Source: Chitinivibrionales bacterium (GTDB lineage Bacteria; Fibrobacterota; Chitinivibrionia; Chitinivibrionales; FEN-1185). From it: DNA of 5,305 bases. Of this stretch, positions 1 through 5,284 are shown piece by piece; the first letter of the stretch is position 1, and every line of letters begins with the position of its first letter. The notes under the pieces were generated by a model. That model worked only from the letters and a program-made list of their open reading frames with translations. It did not search any database and was not told the origin of the DNA. The stretch spans positions 1 to 5,305 of the forward strand of contig JAQUMP010000284.1 in assembly GCA_028718065.1 (NCBI GenBank). The letters run 5' to 3'. Made by a program: the position numbers and the translations under genes.

Positions 1-1
1 C

Positions 2-670
2 ATCCCCCGCGACGTATCCGGCGAAGGCGTCCAGCAGGCGCTGCTTAAAAGCCTGGAAGGCACCATCGCCAATGTCCCGCCCAAGGGCGGCCGCAAGCAC
101 CCGGAGCAGCCGCTGGTTTCCATTAACACGCGCGACATTCTTTTTATCTGCGGCGGTGCCTTTATCGGGCTGGAAAACCTTATCGAAAACCGCATCGGCC
201 AGAGCCGCATGGGCTTTAACGCGCATATCCGCAAAAAAAACGCCGCGAGAATCGGCGATATCCTGCGCAAAACCGAGCCCGACGACCTTATAAAATTCGG
301 CATGATCCCCGAGCTGGTCGGCCGCGTGCCGGCTTTTTTCGGTTTGGACGAGCTTGACGAAGACGCACTCCTGCGCATTCTCAAGGAACCCAAGAATTCG
401 CTCATCCGTCAATATCAGAAATTGCTGGCAATGGACAATGTAAACCTTACCTTCATGCCCGACGCCCTGCGCGAAGTGGTAAAAATCGCCGTGGAAAAAA
501 AGACCGGCGCGCGCGGCCTGCGCAGCGTGCTGGAGTCGGTGCTGGCGCCTATCATGTTCGAGGTGCCTTCGCGCGACGATGTGGTTGAGTGCATCATCGG
601 CCGCGATTCCATCCGCAATAAAACCGCGCCGGTGTATGGCCTTAAAAAAGACCTTAAAGACGTGGCGTAA
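2..670 (+). CDS. clpX: ATP-dependent Clp protease ATP-binding subunit ClpX, C-terminal part (5' truncated by window edge)
   Basis: ClpX is the AAA+ unfoldase that feeds tagged proteins into the ClpP peptidase in the cytoplasm. The frame is open from the first bases and ends at TAA, giving 222 residues, roughly the C-terminal half of a ~420-residue family member. The zinc-binding domain, Walker A/B motifs and first pore loop lie outside the window. Visible landmarks, in fragment numbering: RDVSGEGVQQALLK at 3-16; the RKH pore loop at 31-33, within PPKGGRKHPEQ; ILFICGGAFIGL at 46-57; the ClpP-docking loop, MGF, at 70-72; the box VII arginine finger (GR, R108) in IPELVGRVP; the ILKEPKN stretch; and the sensor-2 motif GARGLR at 169-174. 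All these are characteristic of ClpX rather than HslU or ClpA. The one oddity is Met for Ile in the IGF loop. The tail is short and ends in KDVA. It converges on vapC, with 59 bp between the stops and no clear terminator hairpin. Confidence 0.97.
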   Translation: MPRDVSGEGVQQALLKSLEGTIANVPPKGGRKHPEQPLVSINTRDILFICGGAFIGLENLIENRIGQSRMGFNAHIRKKNAARIGDILRKTEPDDLIKFGMIPELVGRVPAFFGLDELDEDALLRILKEPKNSLIRQYQKLLAMDNVNLTFMPDALREVVKIAVEKKTGARGLRSVLESVLAPIMFEVPSRDDVVECIIGRDSIRNKTAPVYGLKKDLKDVA

Positions 671-729
671 AAATTGCCGGCCGCCGATATTAACCGCGCT
701 GAGCAAACTTACCTGTTTAAATCATTTTC

Positions 730-1122
730 TTAGGAGATGGAAAATGTTTTTAATCGAGGAATTTGTTTGAAATGCTTGTCATTGGTAATTAAGGGGGCAT
801 AAATTGAAAGACAGCATGCCGCAATCCAGATATCATTTTCAGGAATCGGAGTACCCGCTGACATAAGCAAAGCCCTTAAAGAGCCATAGATCGTGGCCAC
901 GGACGGACCAACATCAACGATTTCACAATGCTTTGCAAGAGCGTCAATTTTTTCAAGATTTTCAGACTGCTTGGAGGAACGATAAGCGCCATAACGGAGT
1001 TCTCCAATGACCACGATCGGCAATACTATCGCTTCGTAATCGTCAACCAGCTTGAGCAATTTTAAATCACCGTTTAAAATATCAATGGCAATGTTGGTAT
1101 CAAGGCAAATTCTTCCAGGCAT
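730..1122 (-). CDS. vapC: VapC-type PIN-domain ribonuclease toxin
   Basis: A PIN-domain protein of 130 residues, the usual size for VapC toxins, which are Mg2+-dependent RNases that cut specific RNAs and halt translation when free of antitoxin. The four family acidic residues are all present: D8 in CLDTN, E41 in VVIGELRYG, D97 in PENDIWIAA and D115 in TNDKHF. The toxin is therefore probably active. The order of hydrophobic strands and the C-terminal HF..IP.LKT also fit the family. I chose the ATG at 1122. An in-frame TTG nine bases upstream is possible but has no better ribosome site. The start overlaps the end of the antitoxin gene by 23 nt, which implies translational coupling. The module is visibly AT-richer than clpX and the nuclease gene, consistent with horizontal acquisition. 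The target RNA cannot be predicted from the sequence. Confidence 0.9.
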   Translation of the reverse strand: MPGRICLDTNIAIDILNGDLKLLKLVDDYEAIVLPIVVIGELRYGAYRSSKQSENLEKIDALAKHCEIVDVGPSVATIYGSLRALLMSAGTPIPENDIWIAACCLSIYAPLITNDKHFKQIPRLKTFSIS

Positions 1123-1300
1123 CTTTATCAATCCGTTCGCAGCTTTGTTCGATTATATTTTTTAGTTCAGCAGCGTCTTTTGCAGACAGGCATCCGACGA
1201 TTTCCTTAATGTCTCTTTTATGCGATACCTGCGCCTTTCTGTGCGGTGTACGAGTTGAATGCTGGACATGATTCCTGGAAGCTAAGATTTTTGTAGTCAT
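1100..1300 (-). CDS. vapB: VapB-like antitoxin, partner of the adjacent PIN toxin
   Basis: A 66-residue protein encoded directly upstream of the PIN toxin, overlapping it by 23 nt, which is the standard antitoxin-first order. The C-terminal half (about 37-66, LSAKDAAELKNIIEQSCERIDKDAWKNLP) looks like the toxin-wrapping segment of short antitoxins: a helix followed by an acidic and aromatic tail. The N-terminal part (about 7-30) is rich in Arg, Lys, His, Ser and Thr and could contact DNA. I do not recognise an AbrB, ribbon-helix-helix or Phd fold in it. The ATG at 1300 is chosen because GAGGTG lies six bases or less upstream. A longer reading from a TTG at 1393 would run through the promoter and repeats and is rejected. 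The antitoxin role is inferred mainly from position and size. The family name is less sure than the role. Confidence 0.78.
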   Translation of the reverse strand: MTTKILASRNHVQHSTRTPHRKAQVSHKRDIKEIVGCLSAKDAAELKNIIEQSCERIDKDAWKNLP

Positions 1301-1304
1301 ATTA

Positions 1305-1312
1305 CACCTCTC
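1305..1312 (-). promoter_or_regulatory. Ribosome binding site of the antitoxin gene
   Basis: On the minus strand the sequence reads GAGAGGTG, followed by TAAT and the ATG at 1300. GAGGTG matches the anti-Shine-Dalgarno sequence perfectly and sits close to the start. It fixes the antitoxin start at 1300 rather than at the upstream TTG. Confidence 0.75.
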
Positions 1313-1314
1313 TT

Positions 1315-1340
1315 TATAATATACCTCTATAATATACCTC
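1315..1340 (-). repeat. Perfect 13-bp tandem repeat in the vapBC promoter, likely operator
   Basis: Two exact head-to-tail copies of GAGGTATATTATA (minus-strand reading) occupy 1328-1340 and 1315-1327. A third, partial match, GAGGTGTAAT, lies at 1301-1310 and doubles as the ribosome site. The first copy contains the -10 hexamer and the second covers the expected transcription start. A repressor bound here would block RNA polymerase. Toxin-antitoxin complexes usually bind repeats in this position, so an autoregulatory operator is the natural reading. The repeat is direct, whereas many such operators are inverted. Its operator function is inferred. Confidence 0.6.
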
Positions 1341-1359
1341 TGATTTTTAAAATAATCAA
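1331..1359 (-). promoter_or_regulatory. Sigma-70-type promoter for vapBC
   Basis: The minus strand carries TTGATT at 1359-1354 (four of six matches to TTGACA), a 17-bp spacer, and TATATT at 1336-1331 (five of six to TATAAT). Transcription would begin near 1324, leaving a leader of about 24 nt before the antitoxin ATG. The -10 box lies inside the tandem repeat. This gives the toxin-antitoxin pair its own promoter downstream of the nuclease gene. Confidence 0.6.
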
Positions 1360-1372
1360 TAAACGCGGCATC

Positions 1373-1427
1373 GGTCGGTCTTGCGTCTTGCAAAGGTTCC
1401 CCGGATCGGAAATGGTCGGTTATGCGT
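1373..1427. repeat. Imperfect direct repeat at the end of the nuclease gene
   Basis: The 14-mer GGTCGGTCTTGCGT at 1373-1386 recurs as GGTCGGTTATGCGT at 1414-1427, with two mismatches and starts 41 bp apart. The second copy covers the stop codon of the nuclease gene. It could be a remnant of a small duplication or an insertion scar next to the toxin-antitoxin module. Chance remains possible at this length. Confidence 0.35.
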
Positions 1428-2826
1428 TTCCCAGAGAGTAAACTTCCTGCGGGGCGGGAAAGTGCACGTTGGGGTAGCCTTTGCTGCGCAGCGCGTCGCG
1501 CAGCGGCAGCGCCTGATCGGGTTCGCCGTGCACCAAAAAGATGTGCTTGAGGCGTTGCGTGGAAGTGATGTCGATATAGTCGAGCAGCTCCTTGCGGTCG
1601 GCGTGCGCCGAAAAGGCGTCCATGATTTTTATCTTGCAGCGCACCTCGTGTTCCTCGCCGAAAATCTTGACGGACGGGGCGCCTTCCATTATTTTGCGCG
1701 CCAGCGTTTCCCGGGCGGCATAGCCCACAAACAGGACCAAATTGCGGTGGTGGCCGATATTATTACGCAGGTGGTGCAGGATGCGTCCGCCTTCGGCCAT
1801 GCCCGAGGCCGAAATGATAATATGCGGATAGGAGAGCCCGTTTAATTTTTTAGATTCTTCTACGTCGGTAATATAGCTGAGTCGCTTAAATCCGAACGGA
1901 TCTTCGTCGCCGTCCAGGAAAACCCGATTGGCCTCGCGGTCATAGTAGTCCGGATAATTGCGAAAGACCTCGGTGGCCGAACAGGCCAGAGGGCTGTCTA
2001 CATACACCGGCATGTCCGGAATTCGATTTTGATCGAATAATTTATGCAGCAGATAAACGATGTGTTGGGTGCGACCGACGGCAAAAGCCGGAATGATTAT
2101 TTTCCCACCCGCAGCAGCGACGTCACGGATGGTTTCGGCCAATTCTTCTTCCACATCCGAATAGGAGCCGTGCAGCCGGTTACCGTAAGTGCTTTCCACA
2201 ATTAAAAAATCCAGCTCGCGCAGCTTGTTGGGATCGCGCAGAATCGGCGTGTCCGGACGGCCCACATCGCCGGAAAATCCGAGGCGCAATGCTTTGCCGT
2301 TTTCCTCGATTTCCAGCAAGACGCCGGCCGAGCCGAGGATATGGCCGGCTTCATGGAAACGCACATTTATACCGGGCCCTACGGTAACGGTATGCTCATA
2401 GGGAACACCGACAAACTGCTCCAGCGATTGTTCTACGTCGGCATAACTGTAGAGCGGCATCAGAGGCGCCTCTTTCTTGTTATACCGGATCTTATTTACC
2501 CACTCCAGGTCTTTTTCCTGCAAATAGGCCGAGTCCCTGAGCAGCAGTTTGCATAAGTCAACGGTCGCGTCGATGGCGAAAATCTGACCTTTAAACCCGC
2601 GTTTTACCAGATTGGGGATGTTGCCGCAATGGTCGATATGCGCGTGCGACAGCACCACGGCCGAAATCGAGGCAGGATCAAAAGGAAAATTCTGGTTTTT
2701 TTCGTAGGCTTCCGCGCGGCGGCCCTGAAAAAGTCCGCACTCAAGCAGAATGTTTTTGCCGTTGACGGAAACAATATGCTGCGATCCGGTAACGGTCTGG
2801 GCTCCGCCGGCAAAAGTAATTTTCAT
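1420..2826 (-). CDS. Metallo-beta-lactamase / beta-CASP family ribonuclease (CPSF73-like, bacterial)
   Basis: A complete 468-residue protein with the full set of catalytic motifs of beta-CASP nucleases, zinc enzymes that cut or trim RNA in the cytoplasm. The metallo-beta-lactamase half starts with MKITFAGGAQTVTGS. It carries motif 2, HAHIDH, at 61-66 (H61, H63, D65, H66), motif 3 H162 in GHILGSA, and motif 4 D187 in SGDVG. The inserted beta-CASP domain begins with motif A, E211, in VESTYGNR, and ends with motif B, H408, in SAHAD, and motif C, H433, in VHGE. GMAEGGR at 342-348 is the usual glycine-rich segment. Length and layout match bacterial homologues such as Thermus TTHA0252, not the longer RNase J. 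The start is supported by GAGGAG 12 bases upstream, a rather long spacing. The gene follows the lipoprotein gene by 27 bp, so the two are probably cotranscribed. DNA rather than RNA as substrate cannot be excluded. Confidence 0.93.
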   Translation of the reverse strand: MKITFAGGAQTVTGSQHIVSVNGKNILLECGLFQGRRAEAYEKNQNFPFDPASISAVVLSHAHIDHCGNIPNLVKRGFKGQIFAIDATVDLCKLLLRDSAYLQEKDLEWVNKIRYNKKEAPLMPLYSYADVEQSLEQFVGVPYEHTVTVGPGINVRFHEAGHILGSAGVLLEIEENGKALRLGFSGDVGRPDTPILRDPNKLRELDFLIVESTYGNRLHGSYSDVEEELAETIRDVAAAGGKIIIPAFAVGRTQHIVYLLHKLFDQNRIPDMPVYVDSPLACSATEVFRNYPDYYDREANRVFLDGDEDPFGFKRLSYITDVEESKKLNGLSYPHIIISASGMAEGGRILHHLRNNIGHHRNLVLFVGYAARETLARKIMEGAPSVKIFGEEHEVRCKIKIMDAFSAHADRKELLDYIDITSTQRLKHIFLVHGEPDQALPLRDALRSKGYPNVHFPAPQEVYSLGNA

Positions 2827-2853
2827 TAGGTGGTGAGACTCCTCAGAAATCCG

Positions 2854-3240
2854 TTATTGGGTTATGGTCAGGCCATTATCGGTTCCGGAGATAGTTGGTC
2901 CTACGGTGTAAACGCTATCCGCGATAGTTCCCGAATAAAGAAATTGATACCGGCTGTCGCCCCTTTGGAATACCAAAGATCCGCTGCCGCCCTTCATTGT
3001 AACACTTTTGGCGCCAGGGGGTAGTGAATACGTTGTTGCGTAAACATAGGTTCCATTCGGGATGTTTTTGATAGAGATAGATGTACTCGCATCGACAGTG
3101 TATACAGAATCCCGGAAATTGAATAAAATCCCGGCTGCAAGATTTTGGATATCGACGCGATTATTGTCCCAGGGAGCCGATGAACAACCGATTAAATAAA
3201 TTGCAACGGCGACCATAAAAAGAAATACAACTTTCTTCAT
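2854..3240 (-). CDS. Small putative lipoprotein of unknown function
   Basis: I do not recognise the family. The 128-residue product starts MKK, has a hydrophobic core (residues 4-17) and a lipobox L16-I17-G18-C19, so signal peptidase II would leave a lipid-modified Cys followed by SSAPW. Ser at +2 would favour the outer membrane if a Lol system is present. The mature ~110 residues are rich in Ser, Thr, Gly, Val and Tyr and look beta-stranded, with no membrane segment. The hexapeptide DSVYTV occurs twice, at 44-49 and 108-113, near the two ends of the mature domain. The ATG at 3240 is chosen because AAGGGAGG lies seven bases upstream. An ATG at 3267 would place that site inside the gene. It lies 27 bp upstream of the nuclease gene in the same direction and is divergent from the dynamin-like gene. 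It is AT-richer than the nuclease gene. Confidence 0.82.
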   Translation of the reverse strand: MKKVVFLFMVAVAIYLIGCSSAPWDNNRVDIQNLAAGILFNFRDSVYTVDASTSISIKNIPNGTYVYATTYSLPPGAKSVTMKGGSGSLVFQRGDSRYQFLYSGTIADSVYTVGPTISGTDNGLTITQ

Positions 3241-3247
3241 TTTCCCG

Positions 3248-3255
3248 CCTCCCTT
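3248..3255 (-). promoter_or_regulatory. Ribosome binding site of the lipoprotein gene
   Basis: AAGGGAGG on the minus strand, seven bases before the ATG at 3240, is a near-ideal Shine-Dalgarno sequence at ideal spacing. It decides between the ATG at 3240 and the in-frame ATG at 3267 in favour of the former, which also gives a normal lipoprotein signal peptide. Confidence 0.8.
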
Positions 3256-3278
3256 AAAGTTATTCATTCCACGCTTTG

Positions 3279-3307
3279 ATTATAAAATAATAATAATTAA
3301 TATTCCA
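3279..3307 (-). promoter_or_regulatory. Probable promoter of the lipoprotein-nuclease unit
   Basis: A perfect TATAAT lies at 3284-3279 on the minus strand, about 38 bases before the lipoprotein ATG. With a 17-bp spacer the -35 position (3307-3302) reads TGGAAT, which matches the consensus poorly (three of six). The flanking DNA is strongly AT-rich, which may help as an UP element or may simply produce chance matches. The predicted leader is about 31 nt and contains the strong ribosome site. Confidence 0.5.
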
Positions 3308-3329
3308 TTATTTTTTTATGTAAATACTT

Positions 3330-3358
3330 TTGCCGTTAACCGTAAAATATTTTAATAT
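3330..3358 (+). promoter_or_regulatory. Possible promoter of the dynamin-like gene
   Basis: TTGCCG at 3330-3335 and TAATAT at 3353-3358 are separated by 17 bp, each matching the sigma-70 consensus at four of six positions. Transcription would start near 3365, giving a leader of about 43 nt before the ATG at 3408. The AT-rich composition makes chance matches likely, so this is a candidate only. Confidence 0.35.
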
Positions 3359-3360
3359 TT
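3345..3360. repeat. AT-rich inverted repeat in the divergent promoter region
   Basis: AAATATT at 3345-3351 and AATATTT at 3354-3360 form a perfect 7-bp inverted repeat with a 2-bp centre. It overlaps the candidate -10 box of the dynamin-like gene and lies about 40 bp upstream of the opposing -35 position. It could be a binding site for a dimeric regulator. Low sequence complexity makes chance a serious alternative. Confidence 0.35.
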
Positions 3361-3407
3361 GGGATTGTGCGAGTGTTTTCAAGCGCTTTGTTAAGGTTTT
3401 TTTAATA

Positions 3408-5159
3408 ATGCCGGAAAAAGAAGCGATATTTATTGATGAGGTCATGGACCGGGCACTTGAGTTTTGCCGCGGTTTGCCGGCGGATTTGATGGAATACCGC
3501 AAGCTTTTTGAGGAATGCCGGACGCGACTGACCAAGGGGCAACTGCATCTGGCTGTTTTAGGGCAGTTCAATCGCGGCAAAAGCACGTTCATTAACGCCC
3601 TGCTGGGCGAAAATATCCTTCCGACCTCGGTTTTGCCGCTTACCACCGTTCCCACGATCATAAAGTATGGCCCGGCCGATTCATGTTCCATCCGGTTTGT
3701 CAATAATAAAGAGGAAATGGTCGCCCGGGAATCGCTCAAAGAGATCCAGACGTTATTGCGCAACTATGTTACCGAAGAATATAACCATCGCAATAAACAC
3801 AACGTGCGCGAGGCCGTGGTAACCTGCCCGTGCGACCTGCTTTTGAGCGGGACCATCATCATCGATACGCCCGGGTTCGGTTCCACCCACCTGCATAATA
3901 CCCAGACCACCCGGGATCTCTTGACCGATTGCGACGCCGTGTTGTTTGTCCTGAGCGCGGACTTGCCCATAACGCAGGCCGAGATCGAGTTTCTGCGCGA
4001 AGCCTGCCCCCACATTCCTCATTTTGTTTTTGTGCTGAACAAAATCGATCTGCTCTCCGCGGCAGATTTACAAAAGACAGACAGCTTTATACGGTCGGTG
4101 CTTCAGAAAAATTTTCCGCAACTGCCCGCCGTCGAGCTTATCGGCGTGAGCGCGCGCACGGCGACGCTGGCCAAAACCCACCATGACGACGACGTTTACT
4201 GGGCGGAGAGCCGCATGGGCGCGGTGGTTCGGATAATCGGTGATTTTCTGGCGCGTGAAAAATATTTCGTGCTTTCGCAGGCCCTCACCGACAAATTCAA
4301 GGAGGCCTTCGATTCGATTATCGGGCGGCTTTCCCAAAAGCGCAAAACGCTTTCGGCGCCGGCGGAGGCTTTTGCCGCCCAGGAAAATCGCCTCAAGGAA
4401 GTTGTCGCGCAAGTCAAGCGCAAGGGGGAAAAAGAGGGCGGTCTGGTGGCGCTGGAAAAAAAAGCGCTGCGCGAGTTTTTGTCAAGCATGATCGAGCAGA
4501 AAAAAACGGGGTTGCTGGAGCAGCTCAACGAGGCCCTGAGCGTAATTTTGGAAGGCGCGCTCAAATACGCCGATCCGGCGCGCACGATCAAATCCTCCGT
4601 TCCGCCGCTGCTCGGGGAAATTTTAAAGCTCTCCTTAGTTCAAATCGTCGCGTTGGTAAATCGGCCCTTTAAGCGGGCGGCCGCGGCGCATGTGCGCGAG
4701 TACGCCAAACTTTATGGCGAAATCCAAGGTTTGTGGCCCGAAGCTTTTCCAATGTCCCTTACCGAGACGATCTCTGAGCTTGAAATTACCGCCGACCAGG
4801 AAGTCCCGGGCGCCGACACGATTCTGCCTTCTATAAAAATGCCCCTGTTCCAGCGTTTTTGGAGCAAACGAAAACGTCTTGCGTATATTCATGAGCGCTC
4901 GCTTGAGGGTATCCGCGCTATTATCGATACGCAAAGCCGGAGCCTGGCGATTCATTGTAATAACCTGCTTGACGGCGCAGCCGATAAATTAATCGGTTCT
5001 TTGCAACAACACTATGGAAAACTCGCAGTACAATTGCAGGAGTTCATGGCCCAAACGGAGGAGCGCCGTTCTCTTGTTCAGCACGAAGTGCAGCCTGAGT
5101 CCGAAAAGCTCAACTTGCTTCAAACGCAATTCAGCGACTTGCGCAAGCAACTTGTTTAA
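3408..5159 (+). CDS. Bacterial dynamin-like large GTPase
   Basis: A complete 583-residue protein with an N-terminal dynamin-family GTPase domain and a long helical remainder. Bacterial dynamin-like proteins bind and remodel membranes in a GTP-dependent way. G motifs: G1 P-loop GQFNRGKST at 52-60; G2 threonines in PLTTVPT at 77-83; G3 DTPG at 153-156; G4 NKID at 211-214; and a likely G5, VSA, at 247-249. The LPTSVLPLTTVPTIIKYG stretch is typical of this family and not of small Ras-like GTPases such as Era. Residues ~290-380 and ~495-583 are rich in charged and Leu/Gln residues and look like stalk helices or coiled coil. The hydrophobic run at 407-418 is too short for a clear membrane span but could be part of a membrane-contact tip. 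The ATG at 3408 has AAGG 11 bases upstream. A TTG at 3330 would add 26 unrelated residues and is rejected. It is monocistronic as far as visible, followed by tRNA-Pro. The exact subfamily and cellular role are unknown. Confidence 0.9.
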   Translation: MPEKEAIFIDEVMDRALEFCRGLPADLMEYRKLFEECRTRLTKGQLHLAVLGQFNRGKSTFINALLGENILPTSVLPLTTVPTIIKYGPADSCSIRFVNNKEEMVARESLKEIQTLLRNYVTEEYNHRNKHNVREAVVTCPCDLLLSGTIIIDTPGFGSTHLHNTQTTRDLLTDCDAVLFVLSADLPITQAEIEFLREACPHIPHFVFVLNKIDLLSAADLQKTDSFIRSVLQKNFPQLPAVELIGVSARTATLAKTHHDDDVYWAESRMGAVVRIIGDFLAREKYFVLSQALTDKFKEAFDSIIGRLSQKRKTLSAPAEAFAAQENRLKEVVAQVKRKGEKEGGLVALEKKALREFLSSMIEQKKTGLLEQLNEALSVILEGALKYADPARTIKSSVPPLLGEILKLSLVQIVALVNRPFKRAAAAHVREYAKLYGEIQGLWPEAFPMSLTETISELEITADQEVPGADTILPSIKMPLFQRFWSKRKRLAYIHERSLEGIRAIIDTQSRSLAIHCNNLLDGAADKLIGSLQQHYGKLAVQLQEFMAQTEERRSLVQHEVQPESEKLNLLQTQFSDLRKQLV

Positions 5160-5207
5160 TACGTGGTATTTTCATGAGCGCATATTATTTTAAAACGCTT
5201 GATTTTT

Positions 5208-5284
5208 CGGGACGTAGCGCAGCCTGGTAGCGCATCTGAATGGGGTTCAGAAGGTCGCTGGTTCGAATCCAGTCGTCCCGACCA
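5208..5284 (+). tRNA. tRNA-Pro (anticodon GGG)
   Basis: A 77-nt cloverleaf. The acceptor stem pairs CGGGACG (5208-5214) with CGTCCCG, followed by the discriminator A and an encoded CCA (5282-5284). The D stem is GCGC/GCGC with loop AGCCTGGTA. The anticodon stem TCTGA/TCAGA encloses the loop ATGGGGT, placing GGG at 5242-5244. The T arm is GCTGG-TTCGAAT-CCAGT with one G-U pair. C1-G72, the A discriminator and G37 are typical of bacterial tRNA-Pro. It reads CCC and CCU codons. TATTAT at 5183-5188 is a possible -10 box, but no good -35 is seen at the right distance. The 48 bp between the GTPase stop and the tRNA hold no clear terminator. Confidence 0.97.

Noticed and set aside
671..729. Terminator between the convergent clpX and vapC genes
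   Set aside because: I looked for a hairpin with a T run on either strand and found only stems of four pairs or so.
1301..1393. N-terminal extension of the antitoxin from a TTG codon at 1393
   Set aside because: It would translate the promoter and the tandem repeats and ignores the strong ribosome site for the ATG at 1300.
1381..1845. A long plus-strand open frame opposite the 3' end of the nuclease gene
   Set aside because: The minus-strand frame carries the complete set of beta-CASP motifs over the same bases. The plus-strand translation has no recognisable domain and no good ribosome site, so it is a shadow.
3330..3407. N-terminal extension of the dynamin-like protein from a TTG codon at 3330
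   Set aside because: No ribosome site precedes it, the bases are AT-rich intergenic sequence with promoter-like elements, and the ATG at 3408 gives a normal start.
3308..3763. A minus-strand open frame opposite the start of the dynamin-like gene
   Set aside because: It covers the P-loop region of the plus-strand GTPase. Its translation is Ser/Arg-rich and without a motif, as expected for a shadow.
4068..4591. Overlapping minus-strand open frames opposite the middle of the dynamin-like gene
   Set aside because: No domain, no upstream ribosome site, and the plus-strand frame is a continuous recognised protein.
5176..5207. Possible terminator after the dynamin-like gene (GAGCG / CGCTT followed by a short T run)
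   Set aside because: The stem is five pairs including a G-U, with a 15-base loop, and only five T residues follow. It also overlaps the space needed for a tRNA promoter.
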